The notes under the pieces are model-generated. The model made no database searches, was not told the origin of the DNA, and saw only the letters and a program-made list of their open reading frames with translations. This document shows positions 21,240-34,300 of a stretch of DNA of 64,000 bases, piece by piece; the stretch's first letter is position 1; the number at the start of each line of letters is the position of its first letter. This DNA comes from Polyodon spathula. Lineage: Eukaryota; Chordata; Actinopteri; Acipenseriformes; Polyodontidae. The DNA lies in NCBI RefSeq assembly GCF_017654505.1, contig NC_054536.1:94105859-94169858 (forward strand). Direction: 5' to 3'. The position numbers and the translations under genes are program-made.

Positions 21240-21796
21240 TGTGTGTAGATAGATAGATGGATGGAGCGCGGCGTTCCCGCTAAGCTTTTTCGATACTGTA
21301 GAACTATTAATATATTGTTGTATTATACAATTCCGAAACAATATTCCAACACAAGTATCTTAACAATTTTACAATTTAGTTTTTATTTAAGCAAGTCATT
21401 TATTGTGGCTATGCCGCTGAGTTTGAGTCATCCTCTGATCCTATGCAGCCGTCTCGGTTGCTATCATAGGTATAGACTGCATGCTTATCTGGTGGCCTGC
21501 GTAAAACACTGGCATCTGCACTGTCTTCAATTGTAACCATCTTTAGGGCTACTAATTGTTCCATTCTTGGGAATACCAAATTCTGTTTGTTCCCATGTTT
21601 TATCAACATATTAATAATTAAATATGGCATTTGAACAGAAAAGTAATGCTGGTATTTAAATTAAAATAAGTATTTAATAAATATTACCACCATATTTTTT
21701 TTTCAAACAGACTCTTGTTGCTGTAATAATAAGTAAAGCACCTGAAGACACTTCAAACCTGTCATAATGTTTACAGACGTCACTTGGCTCATTGCT
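21240..21796. other. Intergenic, no gene seen
   Basis: No coding exon or repeat was recognised apart from a short GATA-type repeat near 21247. Confidence 0.4.
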
Positions 21797-22024
21797 GGTG
21801 TGGCGTGCACGGGGGAAGGCAGCAGCAGGGCTGGTAGCTGATGTAATCACACGCAGACATAAGCCCGATACACACTCCTTGCAAATGAGACGGCTCTTTT
21901 GTACAGTGGTATCGGCGCTATGCTTCAGTGCGAGAGGTCCCGTGTTCGCGCCCGCCCTCCGCCTGTGTGTGGATTGCCCCGGCCTGTGTGATGCGCCTGC
22001 CTGTGGGAACTGAGATCGCTACAC
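21797..22024 (+). repeat. SINE-like dispersed repeat, copy 2
   Basis: Full-looking copy of about 228 bp: GAAGGCAGCAGCAGGGCTGG, then AAGCCCGATA, a TATCGGCGCTATGCTTCAGT segment, a box B-like GTGTTCGCGCCCG, and CCTGCCTGTGGGAACTGAGA at the 3' end. It aligns over its length with the copies at 24488 and 50004. Confidence 0.65.
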
Positions 22025-22232
22025 TGGCATTAAAATAAGCAGGAAAACCTAAGAATTATATTACAGCGGTTAAGAAAACCAAATGTCCAGCACAGTTGTG
22101 ATAATCATATTCAGTCTTCCACTAACAGTAGTTCAGTTGTTCAGATGTTTTGAAAATACCTGTTTAGCTTATTGCTGGCATTTACAAAAACAATTTTGAA
22201 AAAAAATGAAACAGTTTAATAACAGTCCAGTA

Positions 22233-22368
22233 AAGATATGTGAGAGTAATCCTGTGTACAGTACAGCAATGTCATGTGAGAGTAATCCTATGTACAGTAC
22301 AGCAATGTCATGTGAGAGCAATGCTATGTACAGTACAACAATGTCATGTGAGAGCAATGCTATGATAA
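22233..22368 (+). repeat. 36-bp tandem repeat, about 3.7 copies
   Basis: Repeating unit of 36 bp built on TGTGAGAGTAATCC and TGTACAGTACAGCAATGTCA. The length is a multiple of three, so a reading frame stays open across it (a reiterated SNPxYSTAMSCE-like motif). There is no other support for a gene. Confidence 0.85.
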
Positions 22369-22369
22369 A

Positions 22370-23510
22370 ATATGAAACGCTGATAAAATTGACTGACTCG
22401 TTGCTCTAAAACAGGTTCACTGCTGTGTAATACCCGACTGTAATTTAAATAGCGTCCCTTTTAATGTAAAACGCATAATTAATCCTCTCAACCGTTTCTT
22501 TCCTAATTCTGCATTTGCAATATTTAACAAGAGGTGTGTCTCCAGACAGAATGTCTTTCTGAAACAAACTGTGTGTATTGATTGCAGCAACTATATCCTC
22601 TACACAAGCAAAGCGATCACTTTCCTGTAAGGACTGTGTAGCTGGAAAAATAGCTTTGAGCTCATTTCTTGGTCGTCAGAAAATATAATTTAATTATAAA
22701 ACGGCCAGTTTAAAAATCCTAATTGCAGCTTCATTAAAAGGTCACGTGGAAAGAACTAAACTAAACAATAATGAAATACGCGATTAATTTGACTTACTTC
22801 GGGAAAGCTCCGCCTTGAGTTAAGTACGTTAGGCCATAGAATGGAGTGCTTTACAGTGTTGCCATCTTGTTTGCTTTCTTATTCTCTGCGTGTTTACGAC
22901 TGGCATTTTCCTATTTAATGGTATTGACTCGTATATGATCACGCGAATTACAGCAAAACTTTAAGAATACTATCGCACCGTCCTCATTAATCAGATATCT
23001 TTTAGCTGTGTCTTTCTGAAACATTGCTTTTTTTCTTCGTTGTGTAGCCGCCATGTTCATTTCAGTTGAAACATGGGGCGAAGTCGCAAAAAAAGAAGAC
23101 TGGTATTCTTCAATTACAATACACTTAAATGTGTATTTTCGACTAATGTTCCCGTTACATTTTTACCCGTTTGAAAACGCTTGAGGTGGTTTCTGTAATT
23201 GTCGTTTTATTGTGATTTTATGTATTTTTATGTATGTTTACTGGCGTATGTATACTTGTAGATAATGCAGGAAGATTGTGCGGTACTGGTTTAAGTATTC
23301 CGTTGTACAACGAGCTAAAAACTGTAAAGTTCATGAGCAGCACTCTCATACAGAGGCAGAATCGCCAGACGCCGCTTCACCCACCCTCACCAGATGCACT
23401 TGTGCCCTTTGAAAATCGCGGAGATTCTTTCAAATTCACGGCAGTGTCACGGGTAAAGTGTCGTATTTCATGGAATGTGCACGGAACTATTTTATAAAAT
23501 GTGTATACAG
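22370..23510 (+). promoter_or_regulatory. Candidate slc52a2 promoter region with two YY1-like sites
   Basis: GTTGCCATCTTG at about 22858 and GCCGCCATGTT at about 23048 match the reverse complement of the YY1 core (AANATGGCGGC and CAAGATGG). The surrounding sequence is unique and less AT-rich. The slc52a2 initiator exon at 26037 needs an upstream non-coding exon, and this is the nearest promoter-like stretch. It is about 3 kb upstream with a hAT remnant and a SINE between, so the link is inference. No known protein is encoded. Confidence 0.3.
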
Positions 23511-23544
23511 ATTATTTATTTGTTTGTTTGTTTGTTTGTTTGTT

Positions 23545-24180
23545 AAACATCAAATACAGAGATAAATACACTGAAATGATCAAAACCAACGTCAAAATTA
23601 TTCAAGCACTTTACAATAGCTTGTGAAAAGATGTTGTAGATAAAGTTTATCTGCACAGACAGCTTTCAGTTCCAGTACGTCAGGTGTATGCTCACCATTA
23701 GGTCTTGCAAAACAAATACAGTGTGTAACCCATACTGATCTTGGGCATCAGTCGACTCATCAGTGACCACTGACAAGCAACCAGACTGTTTTAATCTCCT
23801 GCTTGTGATGCTCGGGAACTTTAGGTAAGCATTCATGTTTCAGCTGGGCTGATGAAGGAATCCCTCCACCATATGCTACACTCTTTCTGAAGAATTTACG
23901 TAACTTTTTGTGGTTCAATTTTTCAAGAGATGTTTGTGCAAACAAATAATGTGTTTTGTGCTTCACGGTTTTCAGTGGACTTTTGCAACATGGAAGTCTC
24001 CGTTTTATTGTTTCTTTGCAAAGCAGTCGCAGTAGTGCTCTGGATGTCCGCCTCTCTAATACTTGAATCTAAATGCCTGTCAACAGATGGTTCTCGCTAG
24101 TGGTCTACAGTAACGTTGCAGGACGTGCAGTAGAGCTTCCCTCCATTGCTGTGTAAACTGCTAGTTACTGCTTTACGTGA
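23545..24180 (-). mobile_element. hAT transposase remnant with BED-type zinc finger
   Basis: On the - strand, from high to low coordinates: a YCTSCNVTV...DRHL stretch like a BED zinc finger (about 24145-24070); a KLNHKKLRKFF to AYGGGIPSSAQL region (about 23925-23850); then VVTDESTDAQDQYG (about 23770-23730), where hAT transposases have a catalytic Asp; then LHTVFVLQDL. A +1 frame change falls just before VVTDEST and stops are present, so it is dead. The C-terminal half is absent. Confidence 0.75.
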
Positions 24181-24487
24181 TCTGCTGCAAACACATTTTT
24201 TGCCTTTTTAGAGACATCAGTATTCTTGTTTGCAGTGTGTAGTATTTTAATTGCACAGTCACGTGACAGTCACTGCGAAGCTATATGTGCATGGCGGATA
24301 GTACACACAGCAGAGCTGTACAGTTTCGTTAATGTGTTGTGTTTTTTTTTTTTTTTTTTTTTTTGACGCGACTTTCACAGGGCCTTACTCATACTTGATG
24401 GAGCCAAACTGGCTGCAAAGGAAGTGTGTGTAGAGAATAAATCAGCAGAGAAATTGCCACTATTGGACTGATTTTTTTTCATATAGG

Positions 24488-24700
24488 TAAAGCATGTGTG
24501 GCATGCTTGGGGGAAGGCAGCAGCAGGGCTGGTAGGTGACCTGATCACACAAAAAGACATAAGCCCGTTATAGGCGCCTTGCAAAAGAGCCGTCTCTGTT
24601 GCTTCAGTCCCGGGTTCGCGCCCGCCCTCCCCCTGTGTGTGGATTGCCTCGCCCTGTGTGAGGCGCCTGCCTGCGGGAACCGCGGTTCGCTGCACACGCA
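24488..24700 (+). repeat. SINE-like dispersed repeat, copy 3
   Basis: Aligns with copies 2 and 4 over about 210 bp, including GGAAGGCAGCAGCAGGGCTG, CATAAGCCCGTTATAGG, box B-like GGGTTCGCGCCCG and CCTGCCTGCGGGAACCG. It lacks about 20 bp in the middle. Confidence 0.65.
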
Positions 24701-26036
24701 TAGGATATTTTCCTTTAATGTGTTTCTTTTAAGCTTTTTATTGTATTCACCGAAAGCAGAGAACTTTGTTAAAGTGAAGTCTAAAGCCGCATTGCTTTTC
24801 CTTTTCGTTCATGATAAACAAAACGACAAAATCAGGCCCCTTCTTAACCAGATTTCCTTTTATTTGTAATGAGCCTGTGGTTATATTTGTTTGTTGCCGA
24901 CAGTTTATTTAAAACAAAACCCAACACTAAAAAAGTTGTATAGTATCCTGTGGACAGTTTCACCTGCTGAAGATAAAAGCCTATTCCTGAGCTTAGTAAA
25001 TCCATCAAATGTCATACCAAAATTCTGACAGCATTGTGCAGTGATCTTGTGAACCAATTCTTTATTTAAAAAAAAAGATTCAGACTGCGTAGCAAACCTT
25101 TAAGATGCACCAGCATGTGATAAACAAAGCCCTGTGGAGACAGTGAACCCATAGACCTCAATTCCCAGTACTGAACTTAGGAGAACCTTTGAGATTACTG
25201 ATTACTGCAGGCCTGCATGGTTAACTCATAAAGCTCTACATATTACAATATAGCTTATTCTGCATAACATCTATTAGGTGATGGTGCACTGTATAGCTCA
25301 CTGATTTTGGAGATCTGTCTATATTTTTTCTTTAATTTTTAAGAATCTAGTGAACACTGAATACGGTCCTGATGATTTACACAGTACTTGCACCTAGTTG
25401 GCAGAGATATAAGAGGTTTATGTCAGGGAATCTCTCTTCCAGTTTTATACTGCCTATAGACATACTGTCTATAGTTACTCAACATGTACTTTTTCACAGT
25501 ACTGTTTTATTGAATTAAAAGTGTGTTGGACATTTCATTCTAAATCCATTCTGGGAAACTTTACTTTCCCTTGTATATACTATTGTGTTAATATAACTGC
25601 TTATAAGTAATATAACTCCCTATAATGGGATTGTTGTGCCTATGTTTATAGGTACCCAGATTTGTTGCACAGGATACATTCTCAGCTCTTGCTAACAATT
25701 TTACCTTTTTGACTGTTGAAACATCTTTGCGGTTAGGAAAACATGGGAAGCTCATTATCCAAAACAATTTAGTATTCCGATGCATTTTCCAGCAATGTAA
25801 CAAAAATGTAAGAAATTATATATATATTACAACATAGAGAAATTTTACATTAGCTTATATACTTACACTTTTTTATTTCTTGTATCATATCACATACAGT
25901 GTCATCAAGTGGGGTGGAAATGAATCCATTAGTTTGTAGGATTGTTCGTGGTTTCTGAACGTGTAGAAGCAGTCTTTTTTACTTGCAGGCGCATGTGTAG
26001 ATACACAACCTCCCGTGTCTCTTGCTTCACAGACAG
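24701..26036. other. Intergenic or 5' UTR intron of slc52a2, no gene seen
   Basis: AT-rich, with no coding exon or repeat recognised. It ends at the initiator exon. Possible acceptors for a 5' UTR junction are CTTGCAG at 25988 and TTCACAG at 26032. Confidence 0.4.
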
Positions 26037-28305
26037 ATGGCAGACTCATGGTGGAATGGGGCCGTGGTGACTCACCTGCTGGTGGCCCTGTTTGGAATGG
26101 GTTCCTGGGTCTCTGTGAACTCGCTGTGGTTGGAACTCCCAGTCGTGGTCAATGTGCTGCCAGAAGGTTAGTATGTTGTGTTTTTTTGAGCAGGGTTCGG
26201 ATTCGGCCGCATACTTAAGATTCAATGAACCAAATCTGAATCCTATATCCGCCCCGACACACGTCCATTTTAATACATCTGTCCAATGTGTGCAGTGCTT
26301 TAAATAAAAGACACGAATCCGGTATTGAACATAAATGTTGTATTTAATATTTAATAACAAGAACATGTTTGAACTCTGTCACTGCTCTCTACTCCCTAAA
26401 TTACTGGTGGTGCACGCACTAAACACGTCACGCAGACAAACATACCCCCGTGTGCAACAGCACGTTCACGTTCTCATGGAGTAAAGTTATGCAGTAAACC
26501 TGTAATATATAGTAACAGCAAACTGTTGTAGACTTTTGTGCTTTGCTGCTTTGTCTGTCAAACGTGTTCTAGAGATCATTCTGAGATTTTTTTTTTTGCA
26601 CAGAAATATATATATATTTTATAACGTGCATCAACTTATGAAATTAACTAAATAAATAAAAGAAAAGCAATATGAAAGTGTATGTTAATAAATTAAAACA
26701 ATTAAAGTAACAGACAAACTAACGTTTAATGAAGTAACTGCCATACTAAATTAACACAGCACCCCTACAGACGTTAAATGCAGCAACAGTATACAAGACA
26801 TCCACATTATTTAACATAGTGAAGCAACTCACCAGAACGGGAAACACCTAATTGCTCGGTGACTTGTATCTGGTTCAGGTTTTTTTCAAGAGCTCGAACA
26901 ATTTCCATCTTTGTGGAGCAAGAGAAACAGTGGCGTATTTTACCGTTTGTTTACATGCCATTCTGTAGCGATGAGGTGCGCTTGTGGAAAGGAGAATACA
27001 AATGAGTCAATGATATGACAGCAATTCTGGAAAGATTTAATAAACCAATCAGTCTACCTCAAGACACGCGATGACAAGTCACCTTTGAAAAGACTCAATA
27101 AACCATTTTAATTTCACTTTGCTGATGATGCTGGTGATAAATGAAATTAAGGTGTACAAAACTATAAGAAAGTTGTTTTCTGAGCAATTTAATGACCTAC
27201 CTGTTTATGTTTCAGGTTGGAACCTACCTGCCTACCTCTCGATACTGGTCGCTCTTGGCAATGTGGGTCCAGTTGCGGTGACTCTGGTGCATCACTTTGC
27301 CCCGGGAAGGCTGAACGAGCGCCTGGTCATCCACGTCGCCCAGGCGTTGGCGGTGGTAGCGTCTGTTTTCCTTGCCATTTTCTGGTCGCAGACGCTGATG
27401 GTAGCTGGTGCTCTCCACTCTGTGGCATACCTGCTGCTCGCTTTTATCTTGGCATTGGTGTGCTGCACCTCCAATGTTACCTTCCTGCCGTTCATGTTCC
27501 GCTACCCTCCAGAGTATATCCGCACCTTCTTCGTGGGCCAGGGCCTCAGTGCACTCTTCCCTTGCATGATGGCTCTGGCCCAGGGTGTGGGGAAGCTGGA
27601 GTGCCGGAACAGTACGTTGGGAAACGGCACCTTGGAGCCGCACTATCTGAAGGAGAACTTCCCTGCTGAGAACTTTTTCTGGTTCCTCTTTGTCATGCTG
27701 GGGGTTTCGAGCCTCTCGTTCCTGGCCTTGACACAGCGAAGTGCGGAACGGTCTGAACAAAAGAGAAAAGCTGGATGTTCTGCCACCTCCTCTTCCTCCT
27801 CCTCCAAGGATTCTGTGGAATCGGAGGAATCGCATCCACTCCAGAACAGCAGCCTGCCAGTATCGGGAGATCAGGTGGAGATTGCCAAAGAGCCCCCCTG
27901 CGCCCCCTTCTGGACGCTGCGTAACATCTACCTTCTGGTGCTTCTGGGGGTGTCCAACTCCTTGACTAATGGAGTTCTTCCCTCGGTGCAGAGCTTCTCC
28001 TGTTTGCCGTATGGGAGCATGACCTTCCACCTTTCTGCTGTCCTGGGTAACATTGCCAACCCCGTAGCCTGCTTCATGGCCATGTTTGTTCTCTGCAGGT
28101 AAGAGGAGCAGCTTGGTTATTTTAGGTTCAAATGATTTTGCCTGGGGGACTTGAGTCCCAAGGAAGCTGCACTGTGACTGATCAAGCATTTGAACTATTA
28201 AAAGAACCCCACACCAGTGTTAGCAGTGTAGCATAATCGTTTTTGTATTATTGTATATAAAGACAACATGTTCTAAACCACGTTGAAAAATGGCAAATGT
28301 GTGTG

Positions 28306-28337
<32 letters not shown>

Positions 28338-31300
28338 TTTGGATTAGTCATGAAATCCAAGACTTTTTTATAATGAAAATGATGTGAATTAGGATGGACT
28401 AATCACAGCTAGTCTAGATTTAATTTCTTACATGGAGGACATACTCTTACAATAGCTGTTGTTACTAATATTCCATGGCAGTGTGCAATTCAGCTGTATA
28501 TAGTGTTTTATCCACTAGGGGGGAGTGATTGCTCAAGCAAAACTTTCAGCATCCCTGTGGTCAAGACTGAGCTGTGCATTGTATTGGTGTCTATTGAACT
28601 GTTACAGCAGTCACTTTGTTATGCATATTTGTTTAAAGCCTTTTACCTTTTTTCCCCCCTTCTTGAGAAGATATTTCTACAGTGAAAGTGACAGTTCAAA
28701 ACTGCATCTACCTTTTTTACTTTTGTTTATTTGCAAAATTAGTTTTTTTTTTTTTTTTTTTTTTTTTTTAATGACATCTTTCTGGTTCTCTGTTTTCTCA
28801 TATTCTAAAGTATTATTTAACCAAATATCTGAAGTATGCAGAACGCATAGTTCCCGTTCAATTCGAATGACAACCATTACTGCTCGTCAGTCTCTGAGCA
28901 AATATACAAAAGCTGCCCTATCAGGGCCCTGCTGTGAGGGGGAAGTCCTGCCCACCTTCTGCTGAAGAGGGACGTCCTCACAGTAGCACATCGCCATTTT
29001 CTCTCTCATCTCTCTGAGACAGGTCGTACATTGCTTTTGCTTTTACGTACCGAATTTGGCTAACTTGTTGGATTTATGCACAAATTAAAGATTAATTCAC
29101 GGTAAATCGCGCTTCAAGTGCGTCTAAAAGAGTGCCCTTGCTTTATTCTCGCATCAGTTTTATGACTAGAGCTGGTTTCGACCCCTCTGAAGAGATTAGC
29201 GAGCGGCCATTGCTCTTTTCACTACGCGAGGCCTTGTGTAGTGTGTTACACCGTGTGAGAGCTGTTGTGGTGCTGTAAGGAGATCCCGCGGGCTCGTGGC
29301 GTTGTCCTCAATCCTCGGACTTTCCTAGCGTGGCTGCGCTTGGCCCGGCGACCACGCTGATTGAATTGGCTCACTCGGTGCCGACTGTCTCGGCACTGAC
29401 AGCGCTTTTCTCATTGAGCACAGCAGTTTAAAAAAATAAAAAACAACAACAACTGCAAACATGTCAGTGCAGTCGACTGGGTCTTCAGCTGGCTTCCACC
29501 AGTGTGACCGGTGCTCAGCTAAGCTGCCCAGGCAGGACAAACATCGATCCTGCGCCAGGTGCCTAGGGCCAGAACATGCAGCCAAGGCACTGGCAGGTGA
29601 GCTGGACTGCTCTCCATGTCAGAAGTTCTCGAGGAGAATAAGCGACAGAGAGCAGCCCTATCCCGAGCAGAGTCTGTCTCCTCCAATCGGGGGAGAATGA
29701 GATCAGTGGTCCAAGAGCCTCTGCAGGGGTCATCCAGGATACCCCCTGCTACAGTGACCAGGGAGCTCTCACACTCATCTGGGTCACCCTCCCCTACCCC
29801 ACCACCGGTACAGAGGTGCAGATACCTCTCAAAGGAGGCGAGATGGTCACCGCCGAGGCGGTACCACTCGAGGGGACGCTCACCAGGGGACAGGCGGTCG
29901 CCGCGCAGGCACCGCTCCCCTTTCCCAAGGGACAGATGGTTGCCGCTCAGGCACTGCTCCCCTTCTCCATGCAGGCGCAGACGTTCACCGTCACAGTGCA
30001 GCTGCAGCCACGATGTTCTGGCAGAACAAGAGGGAAAGGGGATTCACTTCTGCCAGCAGAAAAGGCACCCACAGCATTCCCTCCCTTTGTGCTAGGACTT
30101 CCTGGAAGTGGTGAGCTCCTCCAGAACAGCAGAGTCTTTGCTTCTTACTGCAGGAGCCCAAGAAGCGGGTCTAGGCGTATTCTCCACTATCGGGGACATG
30201 GTCACGGTTTTGGTGCAAGGTTCCACCTTCACCAAGGGGGATAAGGACCCAACCTGTCTGTCCAAGCTTTGCAGAACGATAGATGTGATGCTCAAAAAAG
30301 CTTACGCATCGGCTGTCGGCTATGGCCATGGCCATGGCCATACCGGTGCTCTACCAGAATCAGTTGGAAGAGAGGCTGCAGGTGAGGGATACACAGACAG
30401 ACAGCGGTGGCTAAGACGATGACTGACCTAATAGGGGAGTTAGGTCAGGCATCAGGGAGGTTGCTGGCGGCGCTGGTGGCCTCCCGCCGGCATTTGTGGC
30501 TGACACAAGCCAAGGTCGTGGAGACTGAGAAGGTGGCGTTACTGGACACCCCCATTACACCGGGGCAGACTTTTGGGGCAACCATTGATGTGAGCCTTGA
30601 GAGGTCCCACAAGGCCACGCAGGTCGCCTCCAAGTTTTCGCGCCTTCCGGCTTACCGTCAGCTCCCAAGGTGGCATGGGGTGAAAGGGTCTGAACATAGC
30701 CCTCCACCCCAGAATAGACAAGCAGGCAGAGGCAGGGGCAGGGCCAGCGGCAGGGGATCACCACAGGCCAGGGGTAACCGATTCTCCGACTGGAGACCGA
30801 GGCCAGGGCCTAAGAAAGACCCACCCCCTCCCAAGACCAAGGGAGACTGCCCCTGAGGGGCTCCAGCTGCCACCAAACCCCCCCATAACCGGACTGACCA
30901 ACGGCAATGACCCATAGCAAGGCTGCACCCAGGACTCCTGGGGGCTATCGACTATGAAACACGGATACGCTTTACAATTCCGTATAGGTCTGCCACCCTT
31001 CAAGGGTGTGCTCCTTGCCACCGTCGAACCAGCGAGGGTGATACTCCTTCAAGAGGAGATCGCCAATCTTCAAAGGAAGAACGCTGTATGCTTGGTAAGT
31101 CCAAGTGATGCCTTCAGCGGCTTTTACTCCAGGTATTTCCTGGTGCCCAAAAGGGATGGCGGTTTCAGACAAGTTATGGATCTCAGGGTCCTCAACTTGT
31201 TCCTCAAACAGAGGAAGTTCAACATGTTGACAGCACAGCGTATCCTCCAGTCCGTCCAACCGGGTGACTGGTTCACATCGATCGACCTGCAAGACGCCTA

Positions 31301-34300
31301 TTTTCACGTCCCGATCCGTCCTGCACACAGAAAATATCTGCGCTTCGCTTTTCAAGGCAACGCTTACGAATTCTGCTTGCTGCCATTTGGCCTCTCGCTG
31401 GCGCACCCCCGACACGATTGGTTAGTTTTCGCGCAGTCAAAAGCACACACAAAACAGGTCATAGATTATGTGGCGAAGTTATGGCTCTCAATACATCAAC
31501 AGAAGAGCAACTTCGTACCGCAGTGTTCCTGGGATCAAACTGAACACTGTGAGCATGCTTGCCTTACTGTCGGAAGACAGGATTCGGTCGTTGGAGACAA
31601 CACTCTCCTTATTCAGAGAGGACGCTCTCCTACAGGTCAAACTATATCAGAGGTTGTTGGGGCTGGTGGCAGCCGTCTTGAGAATCCTTCCACTAGGGCT
31701 GCTGAGAATGCGCCCGCTTCAAGCCTGGGTGAATACGCTCAAGGTGCACCCTGTCCGAGATCGGTACCGGCTGGTGCGAGTGTCCAGACAATGTCGGAAG
31801 ACACTGGAGTGGTGGCTCCATCCCGGCGATCTGCGCCTTGGATCACCTCACAGAAGGGAAGTGATCACTACAGATGCCTCCAGTCTGGGCTGGGGAGCAG
31901 TCTGGAACTGGAGAGGAATAAGAGGTCCGTGGAAGGAACATTGGTAGCAAGCACACATAAATAAGAACATAAGAACATAAGAAAGTTTACAAACGAGAGG
32001 AGGCCATTTGGCCCATCTTGCTCGTTTGGTTGTTAGTAGCTTATTGATCCCAAAATCTCATCAAGCAGCTTCTTGAAGGATCCCAGGGTGTCAGCTTCAA
32101 CAACATTACTGGGGAGTTGATTCCAGACCCTCACAATTCTCTGTGTAAAAAAGTGTCTCCTATTTTCTGTTCTGAATGCCCCTTTTTCTAAACTCCATTT
32201 GTGACCCCTGGTCCTTGTTTCTTTTTTCAGGCTGAAAAAGTCCCTTGGGTCGACACTGTCAATACCTTTTAGAATTTTGAATGCTTGAATTAGGTCGCCA
32301 CGTAGTCTTCTTTGTTCAAGACTGAACAGATTCAATTCTTTTAGCCTGTCTGCATATGACATGCCTTTTAAGCCCGGAATAATTCTGGTCGCTCTTCTTT
32401 GCACTCTTTCTAGAGCAGCAATATCTTTTTTATAGCGAGGTGACCAGAACTGCACACAATATTCAAGATGAGGTCTTACAAGTGCATTGTACAGTTTTAA
32501 TGCGCAAGAGCTGCAAGCAGTGAGCCTGGCATTATCACATTTTCACCAGCAATTAGTGCACAAACATGTGCTGGTCTGGACGGACAACACCACAGTGGTA
32601 GCCTACATAAACCACCAAGGAGGCCTGCACTCACCGGGCCTTCACCATGCAGCACACAGACTCCTGTCCTAGACGCACACAAACTTGCGTTCCATCAGGG
32701 CGGTTTACCTCCCCGGTGTGGACAACAAGGCAGCAGACCTCCTGTCCAGAGGAGCTCCAGACAGCTCGGAATGGAGGCTGCATCCTCAAGTGGTGAAACA
32801 GATTTGGGAGAGGTTTCGATCGGCACAAGTCAACCTCTTTGCCACAGCCGAGTCCACTCATTGCCCCCTATGGTTCTCCATGGAGAAAGACGGGGCCCCC
32901 ATGGGAGTAGACGCGCTAGCTCACCCCTGGCCACAGGGGCTCTTGTATGTGTTCCCTCCGCTACCATTAATACCCCTGACACTAGAGAGGATCAGGGTGG
33001 AGAGAGCAAAGATTCTGCTGGTTGCACCCAGATGGCCAAGACGCCCCTAGTTTGCTCTCCTTTCCGACATGGTGTCGGATCAGCCGTGGCAGCTCCCGCT
33101 GCTCAAGGACCTCCTGAGCCAAGCGGAGGGGCTATTATGGCACCTAAACCCAGCCCAGCTCCAACTCTGGGTCAGGCCGTTGAACGGAGCCGTCTATTCA
33201 GACAAGGTTTGGCAGATGCAGCAGTAGAAACACTACAGTCTGCTAGGGCGCCGAGCACTAGAGCCCAGTACTCATATAAATGGAAAGTTTTCCAAGACTG
33301 GTGTCTTGCCGAAGGTTACGATCCGGTGACTTGCCCGATTTGAGACAATATTAACCTTCTACAACACCTGTTTGACGCAGGGAAATCAACGTCCACTTTG
33401 AAGGTATACCTGGCAGCAATATCGGTGTGCCATGACAAAATTGACTCGTTGTCACCTGGGGCACGTTTCCTGGCAGTGCAGTTTCTTAAAGGGGCTCGGA
33501 GGCTTCGTCCTCCCATGAAAAGTATGGTCCCCAAGTGGGATCTAGAACTGGTACTGCGGGCCCTTATGGGTCCCCCATTTGAGCCCATGGCGTCAGCAGA
33601 ACTGCGCCCTGTTTCATTGAAAGTGGCATTTTTAATAGCCATTACGTCTGCCAGACGAGTAAGTGAGCTTCATGCATTGTCCATCGATGACACATATATG
33701 GCTTTCACTGGAAGTGACTTGCGGGTAACATTAAGAACAAATCCATCTTTTTTGCCAAAGGTGGTATCCTCATTCCATATTAACCAATCAATGGTTTTGG
33801 AAACTTTCAGATCTCCCCCTCACGACTCAGAGAAGGACCGTAGACAATACATGCTATGCCCAGCTCGGGCTCTGCGCTGTTATTTGGATAGGAAGGAGTC
33901 CTGGAGACAGTCCAACCAGCTGTTTGTCTGCTACGGTTCCCGCTCTAGAGGTCAGGCCCTATCGAAGCGCACTGGGTGACAGATGTGTGCGTTTTTACCG
34001 CCTTGATGTGACAAACTGAACGAGACCCTCTCTGGGCTCTAGAGTTTTGCAGGCGGCATGCCCTTAGGTGTCATGTGGGCTCTGTTGCTATCACCGTGGG
34101 GCTGTACTGTTGGTAATCTGGAGCCATGACAGCTTTGGTACAGCTTTCCCATTCGGTAATGGTTGTCATTCGAATTTAAAGGGAACGTTAGGTTATTACC
34201 ATAACCCTGGTTCCCTGAGAAGAGAATGACAACCATTACCCTTTGAGGTCATGTCCCCAGCTGACCTCTATTTTCGAAAGAAAATGGCGATGTGCTACTG

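Noticed and set aside
21797..22024. Genuine tRNA gene
   Set aside because: Only a box B-like segment is present; no cloverleaf with acceptor pairing could be drawn, and four dispersed copies exist.
23055..23192. Short ATG frame after a Kozak-like GCCGCCATG
   Set aside because: The context is better explained as a YY1-like site; the peptide is under 50 residues, has no recognised similarity, and no good splice donor follows.
27224..28189. Long antisense frame (321 codons) opposite slc52a2 exon 2
   Set aside because: It mirrors a GC-rich coding exon, has no recognisable domain, and the sense frame is clearly the SLC52 protein.
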